A DNA stretch of 64,000 nt from Sclerotinia nivalis (taxonomy: Eukaryota > Ascomycota > Leotiomycetes > Helotiales > Sclerotiniaceae): contig JAPEIS010000014.1 in assembly GCA_029531795.1 (NCBI GenBank), positions 1,612,001 to 1,676,000 on the forward strand. Direction: 5' to 3'. This document shows, one piece after another, positions 1-11,175 of the stretch; the first letter of the stretch is position 1; every line of letters begins with the position of its first letter. Under the pieces are notes generated by a model. The model did not search any database. It saw nothing but the letters and a program-made list of their open reading frames with translations, and was not told where the DNA came from. The position numbers and the translations under genes were made by a program.

Positions 1-1126
1 CTCAGGACAGCAAAGCGCACAGTTGAGGAAAGATACAATAGCAATAATAATAATAACAATAATAATACCATATAACAATTTTATAAGGCTGCGCGGCCTA
101 ATACCTAAGAGGTAGTGACACTCCCCATACTACATGATCGACCACGTTTTTTTTTTTGCGTCGATCTATTCTCTTGTAATGTGTTTTTCTCGTCTTTCAT
201 GATCGCTCTGTGCGGATTGCAAAATGAAATTTTTTCCCTTTTGAGATATTCGGTCAGTTCATGGGGTTTGGTTCGTCTGTTTTACCCAACACTCCGGGAG
301 ACAAGGGCATAGAAATCCAAAAGTGGACACCGCACGTATTTAGTAATACCTAGTAAGGATTAATATGAGCATATCTGCACTTGATTCCCGAAAAGGATTC
401 ATTTTTCGGATTGTCGAAATACCACCACTAATAAAAGACGTTACATGTACTGTGAGTCTGTAATAACTCCAATTAGCGAGCTATACTGTTGTTGAATACC
501 AGTCAGTACATATAGAACTACATGCCTATGGACCCGGATACATCTTCCAAATACCTGCAATATTCATCGTGTCATCAAAAATGAGCTAGCTAGGTACTCC
601 TCTCCTTTTTCCGAAGGTGTAAATGTACAGTGAAATAATTGAAACCTCTTTGAGATTATACTTGAGATAGATTTTCTCATGTAGTTCGAAATTGATGAAA
701 TGATCTTCGACATGGACAAAGAATCTAGGAGGGGGGGGTTCTTGAGCTTGATTAGTTTATTGGTCCATGTTACGACGGCGAAGACAGCAGAAAAAAACTG
801 AAAGCCGAAGTATGTAATGTTCACAGTATTGATAGTATTGGGAATTTCGTTTTGTAGGGTGTGAATGATCAACTCCGGAGTAGGTGCTGAGAATGAAGTC
901 AAGGAAGGATTGTGTGGGTTCATCTTGTGGTCTGTTACAGGACTCATCGGGGTTTTGTGCTACGACCTCAGCATGCTCAGAACTTACTCTGTACGGTCAG
1001 TGCCATAGCTTAATAACTTCAATGTTAGCTTGCAGATACCCACCGCGGAAGGGCCAAGGGTCACCAGAGTTTGTCATACAATTGTCATACAATTGACATG
1101 CTATTATCCACTGTCACAACCTTAAA

Positions 1127-1132
1127 CCCCCC

Positions 1133-1160
<28 letters not shown>
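1127..1160. repeat. Poly-C homopolymer tract
   Basis: This is a run of C with a single T at 1135, so 25 uninterrupted C close it (1136-1160). Poly(C)/poly(G) tracts this long are uncommon in fungal intergenic DNA and are prone to length error in sequencing. Confidence 0.95.
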
Positions 1161-1164
<4 letters not shown>

Positions 1165-1459
1165 GACTTATCCCAACTACCATGAAAAGACCATTCATTC
1201 TCTCACTAACTCTTCAAGGGTATGATACACTGCAACCCTACCTACCGTAGTCAGGTACCTCTGCTGTAATAATCTTCTGCAGTAGAAGGTTGTTTGTTCC
1301 GAATAGGTCTTATACGAGTCGAGGACTCTAAGCCTATCGATTGTTTGAAGAAGGTCATATCTGAAACAGTTAAGGTTAATCATCATCAACCAGAAATTTG
1401 GAATTTTGGGGGATTTTCCATCACCATCTTTCGCGGGAGAACCTCAAGAGTCGAAACAA

Positions 1460-1494
1460 GATGAGAGATGAGAGATGAGAGATGAGATGAGATG
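1460..1494. repeat. GATGAGA/GATGA microsatellite
   Basis: Four GATGAGA-type units are followed by shorter GATGA units. It is a simple tandem repeat in noncoding DNA with no apparent function. Confidence 0.85.
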
Positions 1495-3725
1495 AACTTC
1501 CATGAGAGTCCACTAATATTACCTCCTATCATTATAATCTATGCTCCGTCGTATACCTACCAGGTATCTATGTAGCTCACGAGTGGTCAGGCACAGTGAT
1601 ATCAAGCAAACCATGGTCGGCGATCTATTAAGTGCTCCTCTTCTCTTTCCTTCGGGCAAAGCTTCTCGATAAAGTCAGCGTCAATTTAGAACATGATGGT
1701 GCGATATTTACGCCCAACAACATTGTTTTAGATCTCCCCTTCTATGGAACTCCTTGTGAAATATATTCAGTACAATTTTTTGATATCTAGCCGGCGCGAC
1801 AGAAATTCTAGACGCCGTGGATATTCCAGAAGAATGCACGTTTCCCATATCCCTGCTAGATGTTATACTCCCAAAAACAGCAGAAAAAGAAGACCCCACC
1901 TGATCGTGAAAACCCAAGGCAATCCGATGGTGTACATCGCGATACTACGTTTACTCGGACCCGAAGATCTAACGGCGAATACGCACCGTACACAGTCGAG
2001 AGTTGCGTTATGCCTCTAAAGGGATTGAGCGCAGAACTATCTACTCCGGACATTGAATACCGGAAGATATGATGCGGTACCTGAATTTGGATATATGCAA
2101 AGATATGCAACGTACAGCGTGACCCCACACAACCTTTGAGCTGCGCCTCAAAGTAAATCGCGATATGTTAACACTCCATGTTATAGCCTCGTCTCAAAAT
2201 AGCTTTTGAGTATGTTTGAAAGAGGAAAGTAATAATGGTGGGAAGGGTAATGAAAAATGTTCCATTCTTTGGTGCGCTGAGTAAGATCAATAGTGCGATA
2301 ATACGGTAAAGTAATGCAGTTAGATAGTAGAATTGCAGATATTCTCATTCTCCTGGCTAACCTTAACCTACTGCATGGTACCTGAATATTCTTAATCAAC
2401 AAAAATAGAAACACGATAGAAGGCAGTTCTGCAGGCAGAAGTTTATGTCGTCCTTGCATGTTGTCAACATATGCATGAGATCGATCTATCCGTGATCGTG
2501 ATCAAGAACATGGCAATGCTGGTATAATAAGTATGAGTGTATGAGAGTGTATGAATATGAATATGAACATGAGTGGGTAGACGCACCCGTTGTCTTGAGA
2601 GTAGCATGGGATCTCATCCTTCTACATCAAAGCTATTTCAAACATGAAACTTGTGTAACGATGTTACCACCCCTTCCCCCCCCCAAAGCTCACAACTTAC
2701 ATTACCACCTTGTTGTATCAGGCTCAAGTCTCAAAGGCGCCCCCAATTCTAGAATTTGAGAGCTGCTCAAAACATACGAGATGGGGGGTTGATCAACGTT
2801 TCTCAAGTTTCGAAACAACCAGTATCTAAATTAGACAATGGATTATATATTTGGAATTGACTTTGCTGATCGTCGAACATGCATATTGTTCTGATATTTC
2901 TACCACTCAACACCTAAGCAGAATGCGGAATACGGAGATTTGAATTTAGATTCAATGTTATTTCAAGCAACGAATGTCTAATTGGAAAGTCCATCATCTA
3001 ATCGGAATTAACTGTTGATTATCTAAGGAATAGAATACAAAACAATATATTGCCCTGATATTTCTAACTTTCAACAAGGTACCTAGGTACTGTAGCTACA
3101 TTACCTATATACATTTGGGTCGTTCGGATAAGTATACGCGCCGTATGCGATGCGTTGACTCTTTATCTGTTAGATTATGACTCGGAATAGCTTCAAGAGT
3201 AGAAATCAAGAATCGAAGTGATTACTAAGAACACAATACAATACAAGAATTTGTTAAATTCAATTTGTGCATAATAAAATGGTGATGTCACATGCTTAAT
3301 CCGATAGACACCCCCTCTTAAATCATGCCGTAGATAAACGTACTCCGTACAAACGGCGGCTTTATTAATTTAATCATTTAATATTAGCCCGTTGGTAGCC
3401 ATTCTGCTGCCAATAATATTAACTTGCCTGTACGAGTAACAACACTACCTAGTATTTACAATATTAATTTACCCCACCATTCACCAGAACAGGAAGCTCG
3501 AAAGTGTTTGTTCGACTTTACATCCTCATGTTCACAATCAAACCACGAATCTCTACAAAGTCAATATCGACGGTTCTACAACTATCAAGGTTTACTTGCC
3601 CTACTGAGGATCGAACTTCACCCAAGCCAGTATTCTATTTTTCAAATCTCTACAGTCCGTCAAGAATCCGTATCTCAACTTATCTTACCCCCGCAATCAA
3701 GTTACACCAAGCTCGAAAAGTAAAA

Positions 3726-5330
3726 ATGGCACCTCAACTCGATGGCTACTTCAACCAAGTAGATTCTTTGTCGGATCATTTTATCGAAAGGCTTCGCAAA
3801 GCAGTTGCCATTCCATCTGTTTCCGCAGATGAAGAACGAAGACCCGATGTTGTTCGCATGGGAGAGTTCTTAGCTGATGAGCTCACTGCACTTGGCGCCC
3901 AAGTCGAAAAGCGACCATTGGGCAAGCAACCTGGAATGGAGCATTTAGAACTTCCTCCCGTAGTGATCGCGCGATATGGAAATGACAAGAAGAAACGCAC
4001 CATTCTCGTCTACGGTCATTACGATGTGCAACCTGCCGGAAAAGAAGACGGCTGGGCCACAGAACCATTCGAGCTTACTATCGATGATAAAGGAAGAATG
4101 TATGGCAGAGGCAGTACGGATGATAAGGGTCCGGTTCTTGGTTGGCTCAATGCAATTGAAGCCCATCAGAAAGCTGGTGTTGACTTCCCAGTCAATCTGT
4201 TGATGTGCTTCGAAGGAATGGAAGAATACGGTTCAGAAGGCTTGGACGATTTCATTAAAGAAGAAGCCGATAAATTTTTCGCAGATACCGATGCTGTGTG
4301 TATATCCGATAACTACTGGCTTGGTACCGAGAAGCCATGCCTTACTTATGGTAAGCTGTTTTACAATCTCATTCTCTGTCTCGAGTATCATTTTCCCTCC
4401 TTCAGATACTCTGAAAGTCTTCATTTATTTGGCCTAACTCGGTACTGATTTACTATACAAAGGTCTTCGCGGTTGCAGTTATTATTCCATTGAAATTTCA
4501 GGTCCCGGCCAAGATCTCCACAGTGGAGTGTTTGGAGGCACTGCTCAAGAGCCAATGACTGATTTGGTGAGAGTGCTTGGTAATCTAGTAGACACAAATG
4601 GCAAGATTCAGATACCAGGCTTGGCTGAACTTGTTGCTCCCCTCACAGATGAGGAGAAATCCCTTTACGGTGACATCGCATTCACCATGGACAATCTACA
4701 TGAATCGTTAGGTAGCCAGACAACCATCCACAACGACAAGGAGAACACACTTATGGCCCGTTGGAGATACCCATCGCTGTCAGTTCACGGTATTGAGGGT
4801 GCATTCTCTCAGCCTGGTGCCAAGACAGTTATCCCCGCCAAAGTGACCGGAAAGTTCTCTATTCGAACTGTTCCAAATATGGAACCCGAGGATGTGGATC
4901 GCCTCGTTTTCAAGTATGTCGATGAACAATTTAAAAAACTTGGCAGCAAGAATACTATGCGATGCTTCTTGCAGCATGCTGGTAAGTGGTGGGTCGCCAG
5001 TCCAAAGCACTGGAACTTTTCAAGCGCTGCAAAAGCTGTTGAGAGGGTCTGGGGTGTCAAGCCTGACTTGACTCGGGAGGGAGGAAGGTAGGTCACTCCC
5101 ATCAGCTACATGGCTTGCGATAAATGTTAATATTTCTTTCTAGTATTCCCGTCACTTTGACTTTTGAGCAGGCGACTGGCAAGAATGTTCTCCTCCTACC
5201 TATGGGTAGCTCTACTGACGCAGCCCACTCAATAAACGAGAAATTAGACAAGAGAAACTATATTGAGGGTATCAAGTTGTTGGGCGCATATTTGCATTAT
5301 GTGGCGGAGGAACCAATGGTAGAGCAATAA
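3726..5330 (+). CDS. DUG1: Cys-Gly metallodipeptidase, M20 family (Dug1/CNDP type)
   Basis: This is a three-exon gene: 3726-4350, 4463-5087 and 5144-5330, with introns GTAAGC...AAAG and GTAGGT...CTAG. The spliced product is 478 aa, close to the usual length of the family. The zinc-ligand series of M20 peptidases is complete: H98 and D100 in GHYD, D133 in the STDDKG segment, E166/E167 in EGMEE, D195 in ISDN and H445 near the C-terminus. The GQDLHSG segment supplies the dimer-domain His228. Family knowledge: cytosolic, metal-dependent cleavage of Cys-Gly from glutathione breakdown. I chose ATG 3726 because the protein family starts here (MAPQLDGYF) and the context is AAAAATGGC. An in-frame ATG at 3504 would add 74 unconserved residues and is probably 5' UTR. 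The gene converges on UBP14. Confidence 0.95.
4351..4462 (+). other. Intron 1 of the DUG1-type gene
   Basis: The donor is GTAAGC, a CTAAC branch candidate lies near 4434 and the acceptor is AAAG at 4459-4462. Removing 112 nt joins ...CLTYG to [15 protein letters not shown] in frame, matching the family across the junction. Confidence 0.92.
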
Positions 5331-5583
5331 GTAGCAATACCGTAGCGAACTCCTTTGCAAAAGCTATTTGTCTTAAACAGAGGGTTTAGCATCAAACGAT
5401 AGGTTTCTATGCATGTTATCCCTACGCTGTGGTAAACAGAATAAATTTTATTTGTTTGCGTGCATCATCATCATGCTATCATGTCGTTCTATTCTCTATT
5501 GCCATCATCATGCCCATCATCATTTCTTCATCAGCAACCACAAATCGTACCCGCCGTATGTCACCTCATGCTCCCTGATTCGC

Positions 5584-8149
5584 TTAATCGATTCTTTTGA
5601 AAAAATAAACATACGCGAATTTCTTCATCTCTTCGACATCGTTCGCCTTTATCACTTTCTCGTCGTTGTAGAGTACCCACGACGTTGCTTTATCATCGGG
5701 GATCTTTTTACGAATAAATGCAACGTAGTGACTATATACTCATCAGCCATGTTCTTAGTTATCAGTAATTAAAACAACTTACCCTGCATGTACGCTAGAT
5801 CCTTTGTGGCATATGATAGATTGAAGCTGGAATGCAGCGGGCAACGCGGCACTTCCTGGAGGAACGTCTTTCGTGACATTGCTGTTGACAGCAGTTGTGT
5901 CGTCCTCGAACTCGCCCTGATCGTCTGGATGGCTGAACAGCCACTCTACAGCCCGTTCCATGTCACCATTGGTTTCTCTCAATGCCTTTCGCGCTTGTGG
6001 GGGCCCAAAGCCCATGGCGCCTAACGTTCCGATTTTCTCAGGGTCGATTGTACCAGTTGTGGCTTCGCCGGAGCTCAAATTTAATGGAGCATCGATGTCT
6101 GCATCATCCATGTGTGCGAAGAGCCACTCCATTGCGGCGTTCGCGTCACTGTTCCCAGTAGCATGCAGAGCTTTCTCGCAACGGTTCACTGGGAATCCCA
6201 TGGCCTGGAGCTGATGTACAGCTTCGGCGTTCGCGGAGAATGAAGGTTGACTTGTCTCATCAGTATCGGGAAGAAGCGATTCTGAAAGTTGCAAACCATG
6301 TGACTGATAATCATCTAGGAGGAACTTATCGTCTCCAATGACGACAGGAACGTTGACCTTTGTAGGCACCCAGTTGATGAGAACAAATCTTCTAGCATTC
6401 ACAGCGAGAACCTCTGGGAATGTTTGAAAGAGCGATCGTTTGGAGAATCCATCCTTACTACCACATCCCGAACAGGTAAGTTCCACGATCTCCTCAGACG
6501 TAAAACTGTCTAGACATTCCTTCAAGGTAACAGCTTCGTACTCGTCCACCCGCTCGCCGTCTGTGCTGGCGGCTACTTTTACTTTTCTGAGTGGCACGGG
6601 GATAGATATGTTATCCTGCTCGTCCGTGCGATATCGCACCTTTTTGCAGCCTAAGCATTGCAAGCGCTGCTCCAAGACGAAGCGAAAGGCTCGTGTGGGA
6701 TCTTCAAGCGGAGCTGTGTGCTGAGAACGTGTGACCAGTTTGAAGACATGGAGGAGAAACTCGAAAGCATCCTGCTGACGCATGGTGGAGAACTCGGAAT
6801 GACCTCTGCCAACTAAATATTTCAACATTGAAGGTGCCAACCCCTTCTGATCTGCAACACCGCTTGATTTTGATTGATTTGTAGTGGGATCTGGAAATGA
6901 GTATCTGCCAGATATTAGACCGTCTGCCAACTTGCGCAACTGCGTCTCCAAGTCTTGAGCTGGATCCTCAACGATAGGTAGATCTGTATTTGGTGAAAAA
7001 TAACGCTTTTGGAATTGAGGTAAATCGAAAAGGCACTGGAGAGCGCTTGCCAAGTAGCAGCTATTGCCTAAATTTTTCAACCCTGTAAATCCTTCCCCGA
7101 ACAACTTCGTCAATTCGTGCCCTTGTTCGTCAGTCATGGAAAACTCCCAACGTAAGTTCTCATCGACCTGCATCTCCATCAAACTTTTTTCAGTCTTCTC
7201 ACGTTCAGCGAGCATAATTCCCCAATGAGCAAGATGTTTGCCAAGATCTTCATCGATCCGTTCCTCGTCGCATGCATAGCAGTATACATCTGCCGTACCA
7301 TCGGAAGTAATTGATCCCAGTTTAACCGCAACAGCATGTCTGGTTTGATTTTTATGCTCGAGCCCATGAGAATGTCCCTTAAGTCCACCAAATTGCGCTC
7401 GTCCGCATCCCAGATTACCGCATTGCAGGCAGAGCCACAGGTTCTCTTTCAGATCGCAAAGAGAACAGTGGCCTAAATCTTGAGACTGTATCTGACGTGC
7501 GCTTTCTTGTTGCAAGGTAAGGATATGTTCGCAAGATGTAAACTCTTGCTCCCAAGCCTTCACTTCTTCCTGCCTTGAAAATGTATTTGCTTTCATTACA
7601 CCATCCACCACCGCAGATAGTCTACCGGAGGATTTATCGATATCGTCAACCGCGCATTCATAACAGCGAACCTTTGTATGGTAATCGTATCGATCGGCTT
7701 CAGTTTCTGCAGCGATGGCTAATCTGGACATCTTTTGAGGCGGTTCATCTCGAACCACATGGCGTCTTGTTCTTCGAATATTGAGAACCAAAGGATGATT
7801 TTTGATCGTGTTATGGAGTTGGGAGTGATTCCTATCACCAGTACAACCGCCATTAAAGCAGAACAGGCAAACATCCAAGCCAGTGGAATCATCCTAAACA
7901 GAAAAGAAGTCAGAGCTCCCGTTCGCTGGGAGTATTGCCAAGATGAAAGCGAGCTAATTTTCGCATACAATACTTACTATGGAGTCAAAGCATTGTGTAC
8001 AATCTTCACGATATACAGCTTGGCTGGGTCCTGGCGGATGCAGCTCTGAAGAAAAGGATGTTAGTTTATAATAGTAGATGGTGTGGTAGTATGTTGAATT
8101 CCCCGTTGAAGAGAAACTTACCAGCTGCATCAACATGCTTACAGGACAT
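5584..8149 (-). CDS. UBP14: Ubiquitin carboxyl-terminal hydrolase 14 (USP5/isopeptidase T homologue)
   Basis: There are four exons on the minus strand: 8149-8122, 8045-7978, 7893-5783 and 5731-5584. The introns are 76, 84 and 51 nt, all GT...AG, and the product is 784 aa, near the yeast length. Domains in order: an N-terminal variant zinc finger (C25/C28, C41/C44), a ZnF-UBP with Cys near 175-195, a USP catalytic domain with Cys311 in GLKNLGNSCYLAS, two UBA domains at about 589-627 and 650-689 inserted in the catalytic domain, and the His box HYVAFIRK (His737) supplied by the last exon. Known role: disassembly of free, unanchored polyubiquitin chains for recycling, upstream of the proteasome. 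Reading only the large exon would miss both the start and the catalytic His. The upstream region is shared with ISU1. Confidence 0.95.
5732..5782 (-). other. Last intron of UBP14 (51 nt)
   Basis: On the minus strand the donor GTAAGT follows ...SSVHAG and the acceptor TATATAG precedes T-CAC-TAC. Splicing creates the VHAGHYVAFI catalytic histidine box, so this intron is required for a functional enzyme. Confidence 0.93.
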
Positions 8150-9110
8150 TTTTCTAACAGAATATAATTATTTAAATGTTTATGTGAGTAATAACTAGGT
8201 AGGTAGGTAGTTATCTTTGAGAGGTAGAGGTTGATGTTGATATGGATAAGCTAGTAAGCTGGTAAATACTAGTAGGTACCTAGCTACTAGGTAAATAGTA
8301 GTAGGTAAAATAGGAAAGAGGGAATGCGCGGGATGTTCCGTTAGGTTGGTGGGGTAAGTGAAGAGATGGGACTAGGTTCAACGCGTAGGTAAGCTTTCAT
8401 GCTTCCAAACAATTTGAGGGGTTAGAAAGATCGCGATGTCACGAGGCCCTCGTCGGTGTGGGCTCAATTGTGTACTACAGTAATGTACAGCATAACATCC
8501 TACAGCCTTTATTAAGAGCCCATCCTACAGTTTCGCCACCAGTAAATTACTTCCTAGGTACATTCAAAAAAGAATTCGCAATTTACTTAACTTGGCTTGG
8601 TCCGGTTTTCGCATGAAAATTACGAATGTTTGATTGGGTAATTGATATCAATTGTCTTATCTCCGTATCGATCGGTCTTTTCGATTATTGTAATTTATTG
8701 ATTGGTTCGATCTCACCTAAACATCCGTTTTTATGACATAGAGGCCATTTTGATAGGCTTGATATTGGTGGATTGAGAGCAGAAGCTAAACTTCATTTAG
8801 ACATTCTTTAAACTCCGAGCTCCGTGAATCCCGCTCATAGTCCATGCTTCTCTTCCTTGCAACTTCCACTTATTTCTTTATTTCATGAATCAAAATTCCC
8901 ATTGATTTATTATCAGATCTACACAACGAAACAAATCACAACCTACCAACGATACACAATATTAAAACCATACAATACAATCCATATCATCAAATCTCAT
9001 CAAATTCCTTACTTCACCTCTATCCATATATCATTTATATCATCAACTTTCGATTATTACGACTTATCTTTCGTCAACCTTTCAATCGCCACTCATCACA
9101 TACCACAAAA
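8150..9110. promoter_or_regulatory. Shared divergent promoter region of UBP14 and ISU1
   Basis: About 0.96 kb separates the start codons of two divergently transcribed housekeeping genes. The UBP14 side has a TAGGTAGG/TAGGTACC-rich stretch (about 8195-8310). The ISU1 side has a CA- and CT-rich leader of about 200 bp ending in CACAAAAATG. I see no unmistakable TATA box or named operator, and no separate gene. Confidence 0.6.
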
Positions 9111-9769
9111 ATGTTTCGTAGAGCTTTGTTAAATGCACCCCGCGTTGCTGGTAGAGCATTATCGGCAAACAATCACTCCGCCACCGGACCTCTATCTGCT
9201 CAACTTGCATCACCGTCTTTCATTGCTGGTCGCAGATCATATCATGAAAAAGTCCTCGATCATTATTCGCGGCCGCGAAATGTTGGCAGTATGTCGAAGA
9301 CAGATACCGATGTAGGAACTGGTTTGGTCGGTGCACCAGCATGTGGCGATGTTATGAAGTTGCAAATTAGGGTGGATCCAAATACGAATACTATTTCCGA
9401 TGTGAAATTTAAGACATTTGGTTGTGGTTCGGCCATTGCTTCTTCTTCATACTTGACAGAGCTGGTTCGAGGAATGACACTTGAGGAGGCCGGTCGAGTG
9501 AGAAATACAGAAATTGCAAAGGAGTTATGCCTTCCGCCTGTGAAGCGTAAGTCTACTTGAATAATATCTGCCCAATTTTATATGCTAACACTCATCCAGT
9601 CCATTGCTCTATGCTTGCTGAAGATGCCATCAAATCTGCTATTTCGAATTATTACACCAAGAACCCCAAATCACAATCTACCAACCTCGGAGGTACTGGT
9701 GCATCCATGCCAAAGATTGATGCAGAGACAGTGATGGAAGCCGCACAGTCTCACACTGCAACTGTCTAA
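9111..9769 (+). CDS. ISU1: Mitochondrial iron-sulfur cluster scaffold protein Isu1
   Basis: There are two exons, 9111-9546 and 9600-9769, with a 53-nt intron (GTAAGT, GCTAAC branch, CCAG). The product is 201 aa. Residues 1 to about 42 are Arg/Ser/Ala-rich with few acidic residues and look like a mitochondrial presequence, and the mature protein starts near RRSYHEKVLDHY. The three cluster-binding Cys are present: C78 in GAPACGD, C105 in TFGCGSAIASS and C148 in LHCSMLAEDA, plus D80 and H147. LPPVK (141-145), the Hsp70 recognition motif of Isu proteins, precedes the intron. Known role: assembly of [2Fe-2S] clusters with cysteine desulfurase and frataxin in the matrix, then Hsp70/J-protein-assisted transfer. 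The C-terminus is slightly extended, as is usual in fungi. Confidence 0.96.
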
Positions 9770-10335
9770 AGTTTTGAGAATAAGCACATTTGGGATATGG
9801 AAGTGTTTCTTTTCCGCGTGTATTATGATTGGGAAGGTGCAGTTGTTTGATCAGGTAAAAGCATGGACCGGTGATAGGATGTCCAGGATATTGGAGACGC
9901 TGAGGGTAAGAAGGGCAGGGGTGACTAGTCTACATGACATTCGTTTGGGTTGTATGCCAAATGGGCATTTACCAAATCGTTTATGGGAGGTTTGGTTCTC
10001 TCCAATCTCACAGCATACCTAGGTACATCAACCAAGTTGAAATGAGCCACAAGATACCAAAGCTTATGTTAGCAGCTTCTGCTAATTTTCAAAGTGATTG
10101 AGCTGATTCCTGATACGTACTGTACCATGCTCATCCTCTGTAGAGCATTAGACGACATCTGTAGTATCATAGTTGAGCAACAAAAGTGTTCACAAGATCC
10201 ACGAAGAAGTATGGTAGATGTAGATTCCATTTCGAAGTAAATACTCATTACCCTACAACCACCAATGATAATTAAGTTTAACAGAATCCTGGTAACATTC
10301 AATGGCGGAACAGGCATAACGAAGGCATACTGGTA
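9770..10335. other. Intergenic DNA downstream of ISU1
   Basis: This presumably includes the ISU1 3' UTR. Open frames on either strand here are unsupported by any recognisable motif or splice structure. It ends at the TA dinucleotide where a MITE-like element begins. Confidence 0.6.
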
Positions 10336-10768
10336 CTCGGGCTTGTTTTTGAAGAGGGCCGGGGGCTTAGCGAAGCACATTTCTACACCAAAAGTCACCT
10401 ATTTTAAAAATCCAAAATAAATCATTTAATTATTATATATATTCTATATTTAAAAATATATAATATATTTATAAAACATTTCATATATTAATTTTTGATT
10501 ATTTTCAAATAACTTTATTCAATTCAAATTTCAATTGGAATTTAAATATACCGAAATTTATAATCTCAAAGTTGAAAAATAAGTCTAAAATTTATTTTTG
10601 AAATTAAAATTAAATCCATTTTGGTAAAGAATACTTTAGGATAAAAATATATTTTTTGATATTGTATTATTTATTGATTGATTCTTGATTTAAAAATTTG
10701 AAAATTATAGAATATATAATCAAATTAATTTAGATTTCCGAAAAGGTTGATTTTTAGTGAAGCCCGAG
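10336..10768. mobile_element. Probable TA-flanked MITE (433 bp)
   Basis: The ends are inverted copies, CTCGGGCTT at 10336 and AAGCCCGAG ending at 10768, each immediately flanked by TA (10334-10335 and 10769-10770), as in Tc1/mariner-Fot1 insertions. Further in, CACCAAAAGTCACC on the left resembles the complement of GGTTGATTTTTAGTG on the right, suggesting a longer diverged inverted repeat. The interior is strikingly AT-rich against its surroundings and has no coding capacity. The left arm seems to carry an extra 30 bp or so. An alternative is a chance inverted repeat around an AT-rich spacer. Confidence 0.5.
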
Positions 10769-10770
10769 TA

Positions 10771-11175
10771 TTGCGGGGATAGATATCTACCTTGTTCCAC
10801 AAATGATAGAAGGTCTTGAGGAAAACCGAAATTGGGTATTGAAATAATTGTAACGGTATGGAGAAAAAGAGTTATGTACCAATATTCTGAGAATACTCAA
10901 TGCTATTACAGATGATACGGAACTTTCCTGAAATGAAATATTTACCGATGGTATTCAACACTAAAGATATGTACGGAGTAGCAGAGAGAGGTTTGAACTT
11001 GAAAACTTGATTTGCCAAGATTCATAAAAGTTTAAGCGGGTCCAAAGGCGGTGTGGTTGCCTTTATCTTATCATTTGTAAGGAACTAAAAAAAATTTGGT
11101 GAAGCGTCTGGCCATTTGCAGCTTTTGAGAAAATAGGTTTGCGGCGTGAAGCAACCATAATCTCAATTCTTAATC
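10771..11175. promoter_or_regulatory. Upstream region of DBP3
   Basis: About 400 bp sits between the MITE-like element and the DBP3 start. Nothing coding is seen. It probably holds the DBP3 promoter and 5' UTR, though no specific element stands out. Confidence 0.45.

Larger units (their letters stand above)
1..3425. other. Upstream intergenic region, no supportable gene
   Basis: I see no conserved protein, no convincing exon with splice sites and no RNA gene here. The open frames are short, overlap on both strands and resemble nothing I recognise. Base composition is ordinary for the gene-bearing part of the window, unlike the AT-rich block after 15 kb. Simple-sequence tracts (a C run and a GATGAGA-type microsatellite) are listed separately. 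The last few hundred bases before 3726 are pyrimidine- and CA-rich and probably hold the promoter and 5' UTR of the dipeptidase gene. A lineage-specific gene or long noncoding transcript cannot be excluded by reading alone. Confidence 0.6.

Noticed and set aside
564..947. A 127-codon open frame on the minus strand in the upstream region
   Set aside because: It has no recognisable domain or splice context and overlaps another open frame on the plus strand. Its composition looks like noncoding DNA.
1708..2128. Four overlapping open frames of 69-91 codons on both strands
   Set aside because: They lie on top of each other in different frames with no similarity I recognise, as expected by chance in normal-GC noncoding DNA.
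3504..3725. A 74-residue N-terminal extension of the DUG1-type protein from an upstream in-frame ATG
   Set aside because: The extension is not typical of the family, and the ATG at 3726 has a better context and gives the usual protein length.
10069..10398. A 109-codon open frame on the minus strand after ISU1
   Set aside because: It has no domain or family resemblance and runs into the inverted-repeat end of the MITE-like block.
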